Source of the DNA: an uncultured Bacteroidota bacterium
GTDB taxonomy: Bacteria > Bacteroidota > Bacteroidia > Chitinophagales > Chitinophagaceae
Reading direction: 5' to 3'
Assembly (NCBI GenBank): GCA_903882805.1
Contig: CAIRYK010000071.1
Span: forward strand, 57,659 to 121,658
DNA length: 64,000 nucleotides
The notes below the pieces were generated by a model. The model did no database searches and had not been told where the DNA came from. It saw nothing but the letters and a program-made list of their open reading frames with translations. The position numbers and the translations under genes are program-made. Shown here piece by piece: positions 37,017-49,005 of this stretch. Every line of letters starts with the position of its first letter. Position 1 is the stretch's first letter.

Positions 37017-37175
37017 AACCTAATCTTATTAGCTAAAGAAAATAAATTGCATTAAAAACATGTGCCGCTGGTTACAAGCCGGCTACTTTAGTGAGGCTAA
37101 TGTTCAGTCGAACACTCGCACCAGTTGGAGAACTGCAATGATTTTTTGACAGTTTGAACAGTGTACAAAAAGCCA

Positions 37176-38306
37176 CTATTTAGCGTCAATCTTCCCGAAA
37201 TAAACCATACTTGGCGCCTCTGAGCGAGCAACAACTATGTCTGAAATTCCGTCACTATTCAAATCTCCGATTGCAATTCCGTAAACAGTACCTAAGGAAT
37301 CTCCAAAAGAATGAGATTGAAAATTTAATGCGGTACCGTCATTGATGAACACGTTAGATGGCGCACTAGCATAGCCAACAACAATGTCCATTTTATTATC
37401 CTTATTTAAGTCAGCTACTGTTATTGCATGTGGAATCTTCTTCCTGTCCAATAAAGAAATACCTTCTGAAAAAGCATTATTTTTTTGTCCCAAATAGATA
37501 TTCACCCCAGCTTTTTCATCACAAGCAACAATATCTAACAAACCATCACCATTAAAGTCATCTACTGCAGTCATTCTAATAGTAGCATCTGTAGGACCAA
37601 AAAGCAGACGATTCGCATCCGAATAATTGAGTTGAGCATTACCTAAATAAATATAGCTTTGACCACCGTCTCTGTTTGGAACTACTAAATCAATATATCC
37701 GTCCTTGTTAAAGTCAACCGCATAAATAGATGTACAAGGGTATGGTGCAAAGCCGATATAACTAGAGCTAAAATGACCCTTTCCATTGTTCAAACAGAAA
37801 TAGTTCTTTGTTCTTCCTTTCACACCTCTATTTGCAAAAATCAAATCTGGCAATTTGTCTCCATTAATATCTGCAATTGATAGGTTACGCGTTGACCAAT
37901 CAGAATTTCCAAATTCGCAACCGACTTCAAAATTCCCCTTACCATCATTAAAATAAATAATTTTTTTATCTGGCGCATCATTGCTAATTGCAATGTCGAT
38001 GAAGTTATCTCCATTAAAATCAGCAACAATTCCTGAGTAAGAACGATCTTTTATGTTGCTTAGATTGTACTTTTTTAGAATCCCCCCTTTGCCGTCACAC
38101 AAAATAATTTTTTCTGCTATTGGCCAATGTCTGCCTTTTACCAGTAGAATATCAAGGTGAGAATCGCCATTAAAATCAGCTAAACTTACATTTGCTGTTG
38201 TATCAATTGCATCATCCAACTTTAAAAACTGCTCAAAACTAATTTCTGTTTGTCCAAATGTAAATTCACTACAAAAGCACAAGCAACAAAAGAAAAGGAC
38301 CTTCAT
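37176..38306 (-). CDS. VCBS/FG-GAP repeat secreted protein
   Basis: Secreted protein of 376 residues with a Cys-rich signal segment (MKVLFFCCLCFCSEFTFG). The body is about seven repeats with the calcium-binding motif D-x-N-x-D-x-x-x-D-I (DFNGDSHLDILLVKG, DFNKDGYIDLVVPNRDGG, DLNSDGISDIVVARSE), as in beta-propellers of the FG-GAP/integrin-alpha type. It lacks a T9SS sorting domain, so it probably remains in the periplasm or is released by another route. It sits between two diverged direct repeats next to tRNA-Asp, and its codon use is AT-richer than that of neighbours, suggesting acquisition. Ligand is unknown. Confidence 0.88.
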   Translation of the reverse strand: MKVLFFCCLCFCSEFTFGQTEISFEQFLKLDDAIDTTANVSLADFNGDSHLDILLVKGRHWPIAEKIILCDGKGGILKKYNLSNIKDRSYSGIVADFNGDNFIDIAISNDAPDKKIIYFNDGKGNFEVGCEFGNSDWSTRNLSIADINGDKLPDLIFANRGVKGRTKNYFCLNNGKGHFSSSYIGFAPYPCTSIYAVDFNKDGYIDLVVPNRDGGQSYIYLGNAQLNYSDANRLLFGPTDATIRMTAVDDFNGDGLLDIVACDEKAGVNIYLGQKNNAFSEGISLLDRKKIPHAITVADLNKDNKMDIVVGYASAPSNVFINDGTALNFQSHSFGDSLGTVYGIAIGDLNSDGISDIVVARSEAPSMVYFGKIDAK

Positions 38307-38578
38307 TATATATAAATTATATTGAGTATTTTGGGGTTGACAAGATGTAAGGTAAAAAATTATCCAGTCAGAATAGTATTTTTTAATCAGGTAAAATTCG
38401 GCTGAAAATTGGAATTTAAAAATGAAAAGAGAACTTAGTCTTGATCAATACAATACATTTACTAAGTAGAATACATTTGATGAAATACAAACTCAACAGA
38501 GTGTGTCCAAAAACTGGCTAACAGGGTAAAGGCAAGCTATCCTCTTTTAAAAAATAAGCAATAAACCTTACTAACCAT
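38307..38578. other. Intergenic region upstream of the VCBS gene
   Basis: No gene recognised. AT-rich leader of the minus-strand gene; nothing else seen before repeat copy B. Confidence 0.4.
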
Positions 38579-38800
38579 TTCCCCCGGTTAAGCCTAGCCT
38601 CCTACAACTTCCAATCTCCGATTAACGAATGTGCGAATAAACCTTAAAAATACGAAACCCGCTTTAAAATTCCACCATGCGTATATATATATACCAAACA
38701 GTCATCATACATTCCCAACGTACCCGTTTTGCAACCGGTGTTAACTAAATATGCTCAATTCCGGCACATTAGGTTCGTGCGTTATCGCCATTTTTCAAAT
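38579..38800. repeat. Diverged direct repeat, copy B
   Basis: Second copy of the roughly 215-bp non-coding repeat described at 36801-37016, in the same orientation. It contains an added ATATATATATATA run at about 38685-38697. Confidence 0.75.
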
Positions 38801-38851
38801 CGTCTACAAAAAAGCTCAAAAGCTGTCACTTACAATCTTCAACTCCCCCCT

Positions 38852-39568
38852 CTAAAACCTCACCCTCTTCCAATCCACGCTAACGCCCGAACCCTCGGCA
38901 AGCATTACTGAATGTGGCTGGGTAGTATTTAATACACTAAAACCGGGGCCGTAAAAGGCGGCAAAATCGCAGTGTATTTGGTGACTAAGTATGGGGTAAA
39001 TATCCCATCTTGGGTGGTTTACTTTGTATTCTATGCTGTAGTGGTCGCTGGCTCTGGTATAGCCGTAGTAATGTTCAAAAATGAATTCTTCGATGCTGTT
39101 TTGCTGCATGCTCACTTTTTGTGCGGCAGCCACTACTTTTATGGTGTTCCACACAGCGTTTACCTTCATCTGGTATACTATCTCCCTTTCCTTTTCGCTG
39201 AGCAGCCATTTGTGCTTTGTAGGTATGGCGGTATAATGCTCTTTATAAAGTTTGTTAGCTATTTGAGCCACTATTTTGTAGGGCACCGTCTCGTTTACAA
39301 ATACTACGCCGCGCCTTACCTCATTCCCTATTTTCCTTACCACATAAAACCGCAGATTCACCTCTTCAAATGTGCCGAGCAAAGGAATAGGTATGCCAAA
39401 TAATGCAGTGTCTTTAAACAAAAAACCTACCAAACTCACATAGGTTTTTCCCTGAAAATAGTCGAGCTCTACACCCTTTGGCAAATACGGCATCAGTAAT
39501 TCTGGCGCAATTTCATAATTCGCCATTATCAAATTCTGCCACTTTGCTTTCAGAAATGTAGTTGCCAT
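38852..39568 (-). CDS. DUF2071 (YqjF-like) family protein
   Basis: Soluble protein of 238 residues matching the DUF2071 pattern: KAKWQNLIMANYEIAPELLM, VELDYFQGKTYVSLVGFLF, and LLGTFEEVNLRFYVVRK. The family is related in fold to acetoacetate decarboxylase-like proteins, but no activity is established. It has no signal peptide. It stands alone, divergent from the DUF922-like gene downstream. Confidence 0.88.
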   Translation of the reverse strand: MATTFLKAKWQNLIMANYEIAPELLMPYLPKGVELDYFQGKTYVSLVGFLFKDTALFGIPIPLLGTFEEVNLRFYVVRKIGNEVRRGVVFVNETVPYKIVAQIANKLYKEHYTAIPTKHKWLLSEKEREIVYQMKVNAVWNTIKVVAAAQKVSMQQNSIEEFIFEHYYGYTRASDHYSIEYKVNHPRWDIYPILSHQIHCDFAAFYGPGFSVLNTTQPHSVMLAEGSGVSVDWKRVRF

Positions 39569-39731
39569 TGCGCTGTATATATAGGTGGTTGTAAAGGTAC
39601 CGAAATAGATTGGGTTGCTATGGCGCTTTAAACGACCCAGCTATCCCGGCACAACAACAAACAAACATTTGCTCACCATAACTATTTTGTTATTTTTGAA
39701 AATAATTTCAATTATAACCTACTACTACCTT

Positions 39732-40928
39732 ATGCGTCAGTACATTGTTACCGTTTTAGTGTTTTTTCTTGTTAGTCATGCATTTGCCCAGGAGGCCACA
39801 TGGATAGCGCCTGAAGGGAAGATAATTAATGATCGAACACTTGTTTGGGGCGATTTTTTGGGCAAACCCAGTAAGGACGAAGATCCACGCGCAGGCGCCG
39901 CTGTGCGGCCAGCCATCTATGCCTATGCCGACGGCGCCGAAGTGTTGCCTAACGATAAGGTAAAAATAAAATTTAGGGTTAAATGCGCTTTTCAAAGCGC
40001 GGCATGGGTAAAAGAAGCCGTAGAAAAAGAGCATACCTACTACTACCTCAATCACGAACAGCACCACTACGATATAGCGCTCCTGTTTGCCAATAAGTTG
40101 CAGACCGATTTGTCGGTAAAAGAGTTTAGCCAAAAAAACTACGAAAAGGAAATTGAAAGCATCTATTTCCCGCTCCTCAAAAAATACCAAAAAACACAGG
40201 AAGACTACGACAACGAATCGAACCACAGCCTTATTGTAGAAAAACAAGTGTTGTGGGATATGCGCATAAAAAAATGCCTGGAAAACAATACCGACGAGTT
40301 TTTTGAAAGCCCTGCGGATGTTGTTAAAACGGTATGGTACCTGGGCCAGAATGTAAAACGCCTACCCGGTGAACCTGTAAAGCAATTTACCACAAGATGC
40401 CGCCCGCTTTACTGTGAGTTTTCAGACGATTTGGCAGTAAAAACCATAGAGACGACGGCCTGGACAGAAGACAAGGCAATTGTAGCTTTTTATCGGCAAA
40501 ATTTTAATGTGGAAATTGAAGATGAGCAGCCAAAAGAGTGTACAAGATTGCTGGGCGAGGTATTCGTGACAACAGACCGCTCGATATACAAACGCGCATT
40601 GCTCGATACTTTTGCCAATGGTGCGCACCCTACAAAAATAACATCTGTATTTTTTGCCAATGCAGACAGCGACGCTGTTAAGGAACTGATTGTTATCTCT
40701 GCCAGCGACATTAAAAATACAGACTCTGTTGGTACTTTATTTTCGGTAAGGGTTTTCGACAAAACATTTGCGAAGCTCTTGCCGGCCCGAATAAAACGCC
40801 TCGAATCGGCGGGCGTACTTCTGTCGGGCGGTTTTGAAGGCGTGGTAAACGGTAAACCAGTGAAAGCAAAACACAAAAACCAGAAGGAAGTGGAAGATGA
40901 GTTGAAAAAAGCCGGGTTTGTGCAATGA
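39732..40928 (+). CDS. Secreted DUF922-like putative zinc protease
   Basis: Exported protein of 398 residues from the ATG at 39732, with signal peptide RQYIVTVLVFFLVSHAFAQ. The segment LNHEQHHYDIALLFANKL carries HExxH, the zinc-protease signature in the place used by DUF922 proteins, after LVWGDFLGKPSKDED (typical WxDF start). The C-terminal half (residues about 210-398) has no recognised domain. The frame is open upstream to 39615, but the added part is not signal-like and is probably not translated. Proteolytic activity is inferred from the motif alone. Confidence 0.75.
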   Translation: MRQYIVTVLVFFLVSHAFAQEATWIAPEGKIINDRTLVWGDFLGKPSKDEDPRAGAAVRPAIYAYADGAEVLPNDKVKIKFRVKCAFQSAAWVKEAVEKEHTYYYLNHEQHHYDIALLFANKLQTDLSVKEFSQKNYEKEIESIYFPLLKKYQKTQEDYDNESNHSLIVEKQVLWDMRIKKCLENNTDEFFESPADVVKTVWYLGQNVKRLPGEPVKQFTTRCRPLYCEFSDDLAVKTIETTAWTEDKAIVAFYRQNFNVEIEDEQPKECTRLLGEVFVTTDRSIYKRALLDTFANGAHPTKITSVFFANADSDAVKELIVISASDIKNTDSVGTLFSVRVFDKTFAKLLPARIKRLESAGVLLSGGFEGVVNGKPVKAKHKNQKEVEDELKKAGFVQ

Positions 40929-41284
40929 TGGCGGTTCAAAACAATTCATTAATGTAAGGAAAGGCAAAATTTGGTTAATGGAACAAGCAAAAGCTCATAA
41001 ATAAAAGAGCACATCTTACCAAATTACTATGGGGCCGCTGCAATAATAATAACCGCTATTTTATTAATCCTGATTATTATCATAGAAATTGCAGCAATAT
41101 ACTAATGCTGGAGTGTGGCAATTGCATATTGTGGGTAGGGTGTGAAATACGCAGCCTTTAGCGTCGCCTAATTTTCGTCTGTTAACATAGAAATCTACCA
41201 TTCTGAATATCTTTGCATTACAATCACGCAGTTTTTCACACGTAATTAGTTATTCTCCGCGCAATTGGTCTGAAATTCACAATA
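40929..41284. other. Intergenic region with the promoter of the repeat-rich surface protein
   Basis: No gene recognised. TATCTTTG at 41208-41215 matches the -7 element and lies about 70-90 nt before the next start. Confidence 0.45.
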
Positions 41285-43696
41285 TTGCAAATACACACAT
41301 ATATGAATGATCTAATCAAGACCCCATCCAGAATGCTGGAGCTTTTAAAGAAAAGACAGGGTAATGCCATCGCAGGAAACACTTTAAGGCTGTGGCTGGC
41401 GGTATTATTATGCGGTATGAGCAGCGCCTTGCATGCCACGTCTTATACTACCTCTGTAGCCGGCGACCTGAATAATAAAGCCAACTGGACGCCAGTACCG
41501 CCCAACTTTACCACCCAAAGCGACACTTGGACCATCACCCTACCCATGACTGTGTCGACAACTTGGTCGGTAACAGGCAATGTTACCATTGCAAAAGGCG
41601 GCTCAATCAAAGACATGGGCAAAACCATTACTTTCAACGGGCACTTTAGCAACAATGCCGATTCAGGTTATGTTGCCACCGGTACTGCCATTTTCGGCAG
41701 CGAATTCCCACAAGCTATTGGCGGCTCGGCTACTACAATATTCAACAATCTTACCCGTTCGCACAATGGTCTGTCATTTAATACAAATTGCATTATTAAA
41801 AGCGATTTCGAAGGCAAGAGCTTTATAGTGGATGGAGGAAACACCATTTATTTTGGCGGAAATTTTACAGTTACCACCGGCAACAACCTCTTTACAGGTA
41901 CAGCTGTGTTTAATGGCAAAAATGCACAAACAATAGATGGTAATCCAGATTTCAACAACCTGACTATTAGCAATGCAAAGGGCGTTACGCTAAAATCGGA
42001 CGAAAAAGTGCTGGGCGACCTGACTATTACCGAAGGCGTACTTACAGATGGCGGCAACTCCATATCTGTAGCTAAAAATATTATTGGCGCTGGCAAAGAA
42101 TCGGGATCAGGCGGCATAACCCTTACCGGATCGGCTGCCACCATTTCTGGCGCTACGCTTGAAAATCTGACCCTCGATAATGCAGCAGGTTTTACGCTTA
42201 CTGGCAATGCCGTTATTACAGGAACACTTACTTTTAAGGCAGGCTCGCTGGTTATTGGCGCAAACACCCTTACACTCAATGGTTCGGTAGCTGGTATGAA
42301 TGGCTCTCGCTTCTTTACAGGTAGCGATGCATCAAATATTACTATTACTGCCACTCACGACTTGGGAACACTTTATTTCAACCAAAGCGCTTCTGGTGTC
42401 AGCAACAATGTAGCTACGTTAACATTGAGCGGCAAAGAAGGTACTGTTACTTTGGGTAATAAATTAAGCATCAGCAATTCACTTGCGCTCACTGCCGGAA
42501 CATTGGCAGATGGAGGAAACAACATTACACTTTTAGGTAGCATTACAGGTAATGGTACTGCCACCGGCGCCGGCGGAATAACCATGAAAGGTGAATCTGC
42601 TACCATCTCCGGCGCTACTATTGGTAAATTGGAACTTAACCACCCTTCCGATTTCAGCCTCACCGGCAGCCCCACTATTACTGATGCCTTGGTTATGACA
42701 GCAGGCACATTAACTATTGGAGCCAATACGCTTACTCTTAATGGTTCTGTTTCTGGTATGAGCGCCACTAATTCCCTTACTGGAAGCGCAACATCTAACC
42801 TCGTAATTGGCAATAATGGCGCAGTAGATATCCTGTTTTTCGACCAAAGCGAAGATGGCGTAAGCAACAACATTGCAACGCTTACCGTAAAAGGCACAGG
42901 CTACAGCATTGTGAAACTGGGCAACAAATTGGTATCTGGTAAAACCGTAATACTCACCAAAGGCCAATTGCAAATCAACGACCAGACTTTTGTAATCAAT
43001 GGCGGCTTCAAAGGCACCGCTACCGACAACATTCAGGGTAGCTTAGGTTCGAACCTGATTATAAATGCACGCGGTAATTCTGGCCCCTACTATTTCGACC
43101 AAACAACGCCTGGCCGTACCAACAACATTGGAAAGCTGACTATTAACTGCGCCGGCGGAACGGTGAATATAGGTAGCGCACTCAATGTGAGCAACGAACT
43201 GGCGCTTGATTCTGGCGCGTTGGCAGATGGCGGCAATGTAATCACGGTAATAGGCAACATTACCGGCACAGGTACTGCCACAGGCACAGGCGGTATTGTT
43301 ATTACAGGCGCTGCGCCGGTTATATCTGGCGTAACGCTCAGCAACCTTACCATTCAGGTAAAAAATGCAGCTACGCTGAGCGGTAATCTTACCGTGAATA
43401 ATATACTTACCATGGCGAGCGGTAAACTGAGCATTGGTGCAAATACCATGACATTGAATGGATCTACCGAGGGTATGAGCGGTAAAAACAGCCTGATAGG
43501 CGGACCAGACGCCAACCTTACCATAGGTAGCAAGGGCGCTTTCGGGACTATTTATCTCGACCAAAGCGCTAAAGGCAGCAGCAATACGCTTGCTGCACTG
43601 AAGCTGGTAAACGACAACTGCACAGTAACCATGGCTGGCAATGTAGTAGTGGGAACCATGAACGAAGGCGGCAAAAAACGTAAAAAACGCAAATAA
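41285..43696 (+). CDS. Repeat-rich exported beta-protein with basic C-terminal tail
   Basis: Large protein of up to 803 residues. The N-terminus is long before a signal-like helix (LRLWLAVLLCGMSSALHATS). A better start may be the ATG at 41303. The rest is Gly/Thr/Asn-rich beta sequence with internal repeats whose landmarks recur: DGGN, GTGTATG, TIGANTLTLNGS and FDQS-x2-GxSN-x2-ATL. Three full NGS landmarks begin near 42261, 42722 and 43438, and a diverged one lies near 42980. The pattern suggests a beta-helix adhesin-like surface protein. No T9SS sorting domain is seen; the chain instead ends abruptly in GGKKRKKRK, which is odd for this class. Confidence 0.8.
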   Translation: MQIHTYMNDLIKTPSRMLELLKKRQGNAIAGNTLRLWLAVLLCGMSSALHATSYTTSVAGDLNNKANWTPVPPNFTTQSDTWTITLPMTVSTTWSVTGNVTIAKGGSIKDMGKTITFNGHFSNNADSGYVATGTAIFGSEFPQAIGGSATTIFNNLTRSHNGLSFNTNCIIKSDFEGKSFIVDGGNTIYFGGNFTVTTGNNLFTGTAVFNGKNAQTIDGNPDFNNLTISNAKGVTLKSDEKVLGDLTITEGVLTDGGNSISVAKNIIGAGKESGSGGITLTGSAATISGATLENLTLDNAAGFTLTGNAVITGTLTFKAGSLVIGANTLTLNGSVAGMNGSRFFTGSDASNITITATHDLGTLYFNQSASGVSNNVATLTLSGKEGTVTLGNKLSISNSLALTAGTLADGGNNITLLGSITGNGTATGAGGITMKGESATISGATIGKLELNHPSDFSLTGSPTITDALVMTAGTLTIGANTLTLNGSVSGMSATNSLTGSATSNLVIGNNGAVDILFFDQSEDGVSNNIATLTVKGTGYSIVKLGNKLVSGKTVILTKGQLQINDQTFVINGGFKGTATDNIQGSLGSNLIINARGNSGPYYFDQTTPGRTNNIGKLTINCAGGTVNIGSALNVSNELALDSGALADGGNVITVIGNITGTGTATGTGGIVITGAAPVISGVTLSNLTIQVKNAATLSGNLTVNNILTMASGKLSIGANTMTLNGSTEGMSGKNSLIGGPDANLTIGSKGAFGTIYLDQSAKGSSNTLAALKLVNDNCTVTMAGNVVVGTMNEGGKKRKKRK

Positions 43697-43708
43697 TCAT
43701 CAACACAG

Positions 43709-43766
43709 TTTTCAATAAAAAGAGCAAAGCAGCCAAGATTGGCTGCTTTGCTCTTTTTATTGAAAA
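43709..43766 (+). terminator. 28-bp perfect inverted repeat (terminator of the repeat protein gene)
   Basis: Bases 43709-43736 and 43739-43766 are perfect complements separated by 2 nt, 12 nt after the stop. The outer parts are A/T-rich with TTTTTA on the right arm, so it can work as a terminator. Confidence 0.85.
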
Positions 43767-43785
43767 TGTATATTATAGAGGCAAA

Positions 43786-43824
43786 AAAAAATGCGGCGAG
43801 ATTCATTTTGTCGCCGCATTTTTT
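43786..43824 (-). terminator. Terminator after katG
   Basis: 14-bp stem AAAAAATGCGGCGA (43786-43799) and TCGCCGCATTTTTT (43811-43824), 34 nt past the katG stop; the A-run gives a T-tract on the minus strand. Confidence 0.85.
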
Positions 43825-43857
43825 AATAAAAACAATACTCAGAATATTGGCATATTA

Positions 43858-46113
<2,256 letters not shown>

Positions 46114-46268
46114 CTAAAGTTATACTAATTTGAGTAACACATGCTTTTAAAACCCACATTGCAATATAGAATAGATTTATACGGCGTTTGGACGTTCTGG
46201 TAGTATTTTAGGGGGTGTAACAGTATCGCCATAGGCAACCCTCCCAAACACTGCGAAATCGCAGTTAG

Positions 46269-47045
46269 CTAATCGAAAAACAGGTACATATTGTCGCCGC
46301 TGGTATGTATAACTGGCATAAGCTGATAAGCAATCGAAATATTTGCCGGTGTCAGAACCTGTGTTCTGGTTCCGCTGGCGAGTATGCGCCCCTCGTTAAT
46401 GAGGGTTATATTATCGGCAAACTTTGCAGCCAGATTGAGATCGTGTACTACGCCAACTACCACCAAATTCGGGCTTCTCAGTAGTTCCGTAATTTTTCGC
46501 AAAAAATCGAATTGATACCTGACATCTAAAAAAGTCAGCGGTTCGTCAAGTATTAAATATCTGCAGCCTTGATGAACCGGAAACCAAACCTGCGCTACTA
46601 CACGGGCAAAATGCACCCGCTGTTTTTCACCGCCACTCAGCGTCACATAATCGCGCGCAGCCATATCATGAACATCAAAAAACGACATCGCAGCATTGCA
46701 AGCCTCGTAATCTTTTGCTGCAGGCGCCCCTGCAAAATGGGGGTACCTACCCATCATTACTACCTCTGCAACTGTAAGTGGAAACGACAACTCAATATTT
46801 TGCGACAATACCGCACGCATACGCGCAGCCTGTAAAATAGATATAGCATTAATATCTACCCCAGCATACTGTATTGTGCCTGATTGAGGCTTTATCTGAC
46901 CGGTAACAGCTTTCACCAATGTAGATTTACCTGCTCCGTTAGGACCAATAATCAGGTTTAGCCTGCCGGGCGCAAATGTTACCGACACATCTCGCAGCAG
47001 TTGTTTGGCGCCTACTGCATAGGATAAATTGCTTACCGAGAGCAT
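46269..47045 (-). CDS. hmuV: Heme-type ABC transporter ATP-binding protein
   Basis: ATPase of the heme importer, 258 residues. Walker A GPNGAGKST, signature LSGGEKQRVHFARVVAQV, Walker B RYLILDEPLTFLDVR, H-loop VVHDLNLAA. The insertion with VWFPVHQGCRYL between signature and Walker B is typical of HmuV proteins. Its start shares one base with the permease stop (47045), so translation is coupled. Confidence 0.94.
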   Translation of the reverse strand: MLSVSNLSYAVGAKQLLRDVSVTFAPGRLNLIIGPNGAGKSTLVKAVTGQIKPQSGTIQYAGVDINAISILQAARMRAVLSQNIELSFPLTVAEVVMMGRYPHFAGAPAAKDYEACNAAMSFFDVHDMAARDYVTLSGGEKQRVHFARVVAQVWFPVHQGCRYLILDEPLTFLDVRYQFDFLRKITELLRSPNLVVVGVVHDLNLAAKFADNITLINEGRILASGTRTQVLTPANISIAYQLMPVIHTSGDNMYLFFD

Positions 47046-48079
47046 CAGAAGAAATAATTTTTACTGCGTAATAAAAATAGAAACACCGGTACGCCTATGA
47101 CAGAAGTAACAATGCCAATAGGCAATTCGGCAGGGCGAACAGCCATACGAGCTACAACATCGGCAAGGGTTAGCAATATGGCCCCCATCAAAGCGCTTGT
47201 TGGGATAAGTCGCCGGTTGTCTGATCCGCCAACGATGCGCATAAGGTGCGGAGCAATTAGACCAATAAAACTAATGATGCCAACAAATGCTGTAGCTGTA
47301 GCAATAATGGCAACGTTGATAAGTAAAACCATAAGCTTAAGCCGCCCTATACGCACGCCCAAGAAAATTGCTTCATCCTCGCCCAGCATTAATGCATTGA
47401 GCTGTTTGGCATAATGTGAGGCTGCTATTGTACCTAATATGGATACTGCCCCTACTATTTGAACACTTGACCAATTAGCCCCCGACAAATTACCAAGCCC
47501 CCAGAAGGTAATGGACCTGGCCTGAGGATCGCGCGCTATGTAAGACAAAAAACCTACGCCACTCATTAACAAGGCATTCACGGCCAGCCCCGTAAGCAGC
47601 AAAGCCACTACCGAGCTGCGACCGCTGCCACGCGAGCGCGAGAGCGTAAAAACAAGTGTAGTAGCTACTATAGCCCCGGCGCCTGCGGCAAGAGGCAGTG
47701 TCCACTGGCCGGCATTGAACCCAAAACTAGCGCCCAATACAAAATACAATGCCGAGCCAAACGCAGCCCCGCTCGATGTGCCTATCAGGCCCGGCTCGAC
47801 AATAGGGTTTCTGAACAAAGCCTGCATTAGCGTTCCCCCAACTGCAAGGCCGCCGCCCACCAGCACACACATTAGCGCACGGGGCAGGCGAATAGTAATG
47901 AATATCCGCTCGTTAAGCGTACGTTCAGCAGTACCCGATAGTAGTTTGTGGAGCGAAGAATATATTTCATCAATAGACAAACCCACCGCTCCATACCTAA
48001 TAGATAGCGCTAAAACCGCGAACAAAACAATAAGAAGGACCAGGTAGATACCCCTACCCAGCTTATTTTGCAGGCGCAT
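47045..48079 (-). CDS. hmuU: FecCD family ABC transporter permease (heme importer)
   Basis: Inner-membrane permease of 344 residues with about nine to ten helices. FecCD motifs: IRLPRALMCVLVGGGLAVGG, GTLMQALFRNPIVEPGLIGT, IGLIAPHLMRIVGGSDNRRL. It overlaps the substrate-binding protein gene by 17 nt and hmuV by 1 nt, so all three form an operon. Heme substrate is inferred from the paired binding protein and HmuV-type ATPase. Confidence 0.94.
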   Translation of the reverse strand: MRLQNKLGRGIYLVLLIVLFAVLALSIRYGAVGLSIDEIYSSLHKLLSGTAERTLNERIFITIRLPRALMCVLVGGGLAVGGTLMQALFRNPIVEPGLIGTSSGAAFGSALYFVLGASFGFNAGQWTLPLAAGAGAIVATTLVFTLSRSRGSGRSSVVALLLTGLAVNALLMSGVGFLSYIARDPQARSITFWGLGNLSGANWSSVQIVGAVSILGTIAASHYAKQLNALMLGEDEAIFLGVRIGRLKLMVLLINVAIIATATAFVGIISFIGLIAPHLMRIVGGSDNRRLIPTSALMGAILLTLADVVARMAVRPAELPIGIVTSVIGVPVFLFLLRSKNYFF

Positions 48080-48944
48080 CTTTATGTATTAGTTTCTGTA
48101 ATTCCAGCACATTCCTACCTGTGCGCGGGCCTATATATACCAAATCGTGCTCCTCTACCCTATATATGCGGTTGTTTTTAGCGGCTTTTGTTCCGGCCAC
48201 GCCGGGCAGTTCTTTTATCTTTTCGTTTGAGCCCAATTTGTCGTACCCAAAATCGGTAAGCAGAATTACGTCCGGGTCTGATGCGGCAATAACCTCTGCC
48301 GATAGCTGTTTCATACCTTTTTCATCATCTACCGCCATTTTACCGCCCGCCCACTCTATCATTTTGGCGGCCGTACTTTTGCGGGTCATCACCAAGTAAA
48401 CATTTGAGGCCTGACCATAATGGATAACCAAAACCTTTTGAGTGTCGGCAAATTGTTTTGCCTGCTCCAATGCCTGCGTCATATCGGCATCAAGCGCTTT
48501 GCATAGGGAGTCAGCGCGTTGCTCTTTGTGAAAATACTGCCCAATTTCTCTAATCAATGAATCTGTACCTGCAATGTCGCTATTGTATTTCCCAAACACT
48601 TTCATGGGTATTTGCAGATCGGTAAGTTGCTTTACTACTTGTTCAGGGCCAATATTATTGTCGTGTAGTATTAGTGTAGGTTTTGCCGCCAAAATACCCT
48701 CAACGCTTAGCGCACGGTGATACCCCACAGTGGTAAGCTTTTTAGCATCAGGCGGATAAGTGCTCGAAATATCTACACCTACAATATCTTGCTGCGCGCC
48801 CAGTGCAAAGATTATTTCTGTATACTGCTTGGCTATACACACTATGCGTTGGTTATGCTCCTTTCCCTCTTCTTTATTACCAAACCGGCAACTCGCAATG
48901 GCAAGCAAAGCCAGCGTAGCAGAGATGATTATTAGTCTTTTCAT
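48063..48944 (-). CDS. hmuT: Heme-binding periplasmic ABC lipoprotein
   Basis: Substrate-binding protein of 293 residues with lipoprotein signal and lipobox (ALLAIASCRFG). Helical-backbone (type III) fold: KQYTEIIFALGAQQDIVGVD, TVGYHRALSVEGILAAKPTL and KELPGVAGTKAAKNNRIYRV. The YHRALS segment matches the HmuT/hemin-binding group. It is first in the ABC operon, 61 nt after the TonB-receptor gene with an intervening hairpin. Confidence 0.92.
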   Translation of the reverse strand: MKRLIIISATLALLAIASCRFGNKEEGKEHNQRIVCIAKQYTEIIFALGAQQDIVGVDISSTYPPDAKKLTTVGYHRALSVEGILAAKPTLILHDNNIGPEQVVKQLTDLQIPMKVFGKYNSDIAGTDSLIREIGQYFHKEQRADSLCKALDADMTQALEQAKQFADTQKVLVIHYGQASNVYLVMTRKSTAAKMIEWAGGKMAVDDEKGMKQLSAEVIAASDPDVILLTDFGYDKLGSNEKIKELPGVAGTKAAKNNRIYRVEEHDLVYIGPRTGRNVLELQKLIHKDAPAK

Positions 48945-48962
48945 ATTGTTAGGTTTAAAACT

Positions 48963-48997
48963 AAAAGAGGCAGTTTATGTAAAAAACTGCCTCTTTT
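48963..48997 (-). terminator. Hairpin between the TonB receptor gene and hmuT
   Basis: Perfect 14-bp stem AAAAGAGGCAGTTT (48963-48976) and its complement 48984-48997, loop ATGTAAA, 8 nt past the receptor stop, with a T-tract on the minus strand. It may reduce but not abolish read-through into hmuTUV. Confidence 0.8.
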
Positions 48998-49005
48998 AAG
49001 TGTGC

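Noticed and set aside
38685..38697. AT dinucleotide run
   Set aside because: Short low-complexity run inside repeat copy B; no sign of function.
41848..42897. Two long minus-strand frames of 168 and 174 codons
   Set aside because: Antisense to the repeat-rich protein; the repeats make long reverse frames without stop codons. No motif or start signal.
46250..46265. Short palindrome ACTGCGA-AA-TCGCAGT after hmuV
   Set aside because: Too short and without a T-tract, so not called a terminator, though it may contribute to one.
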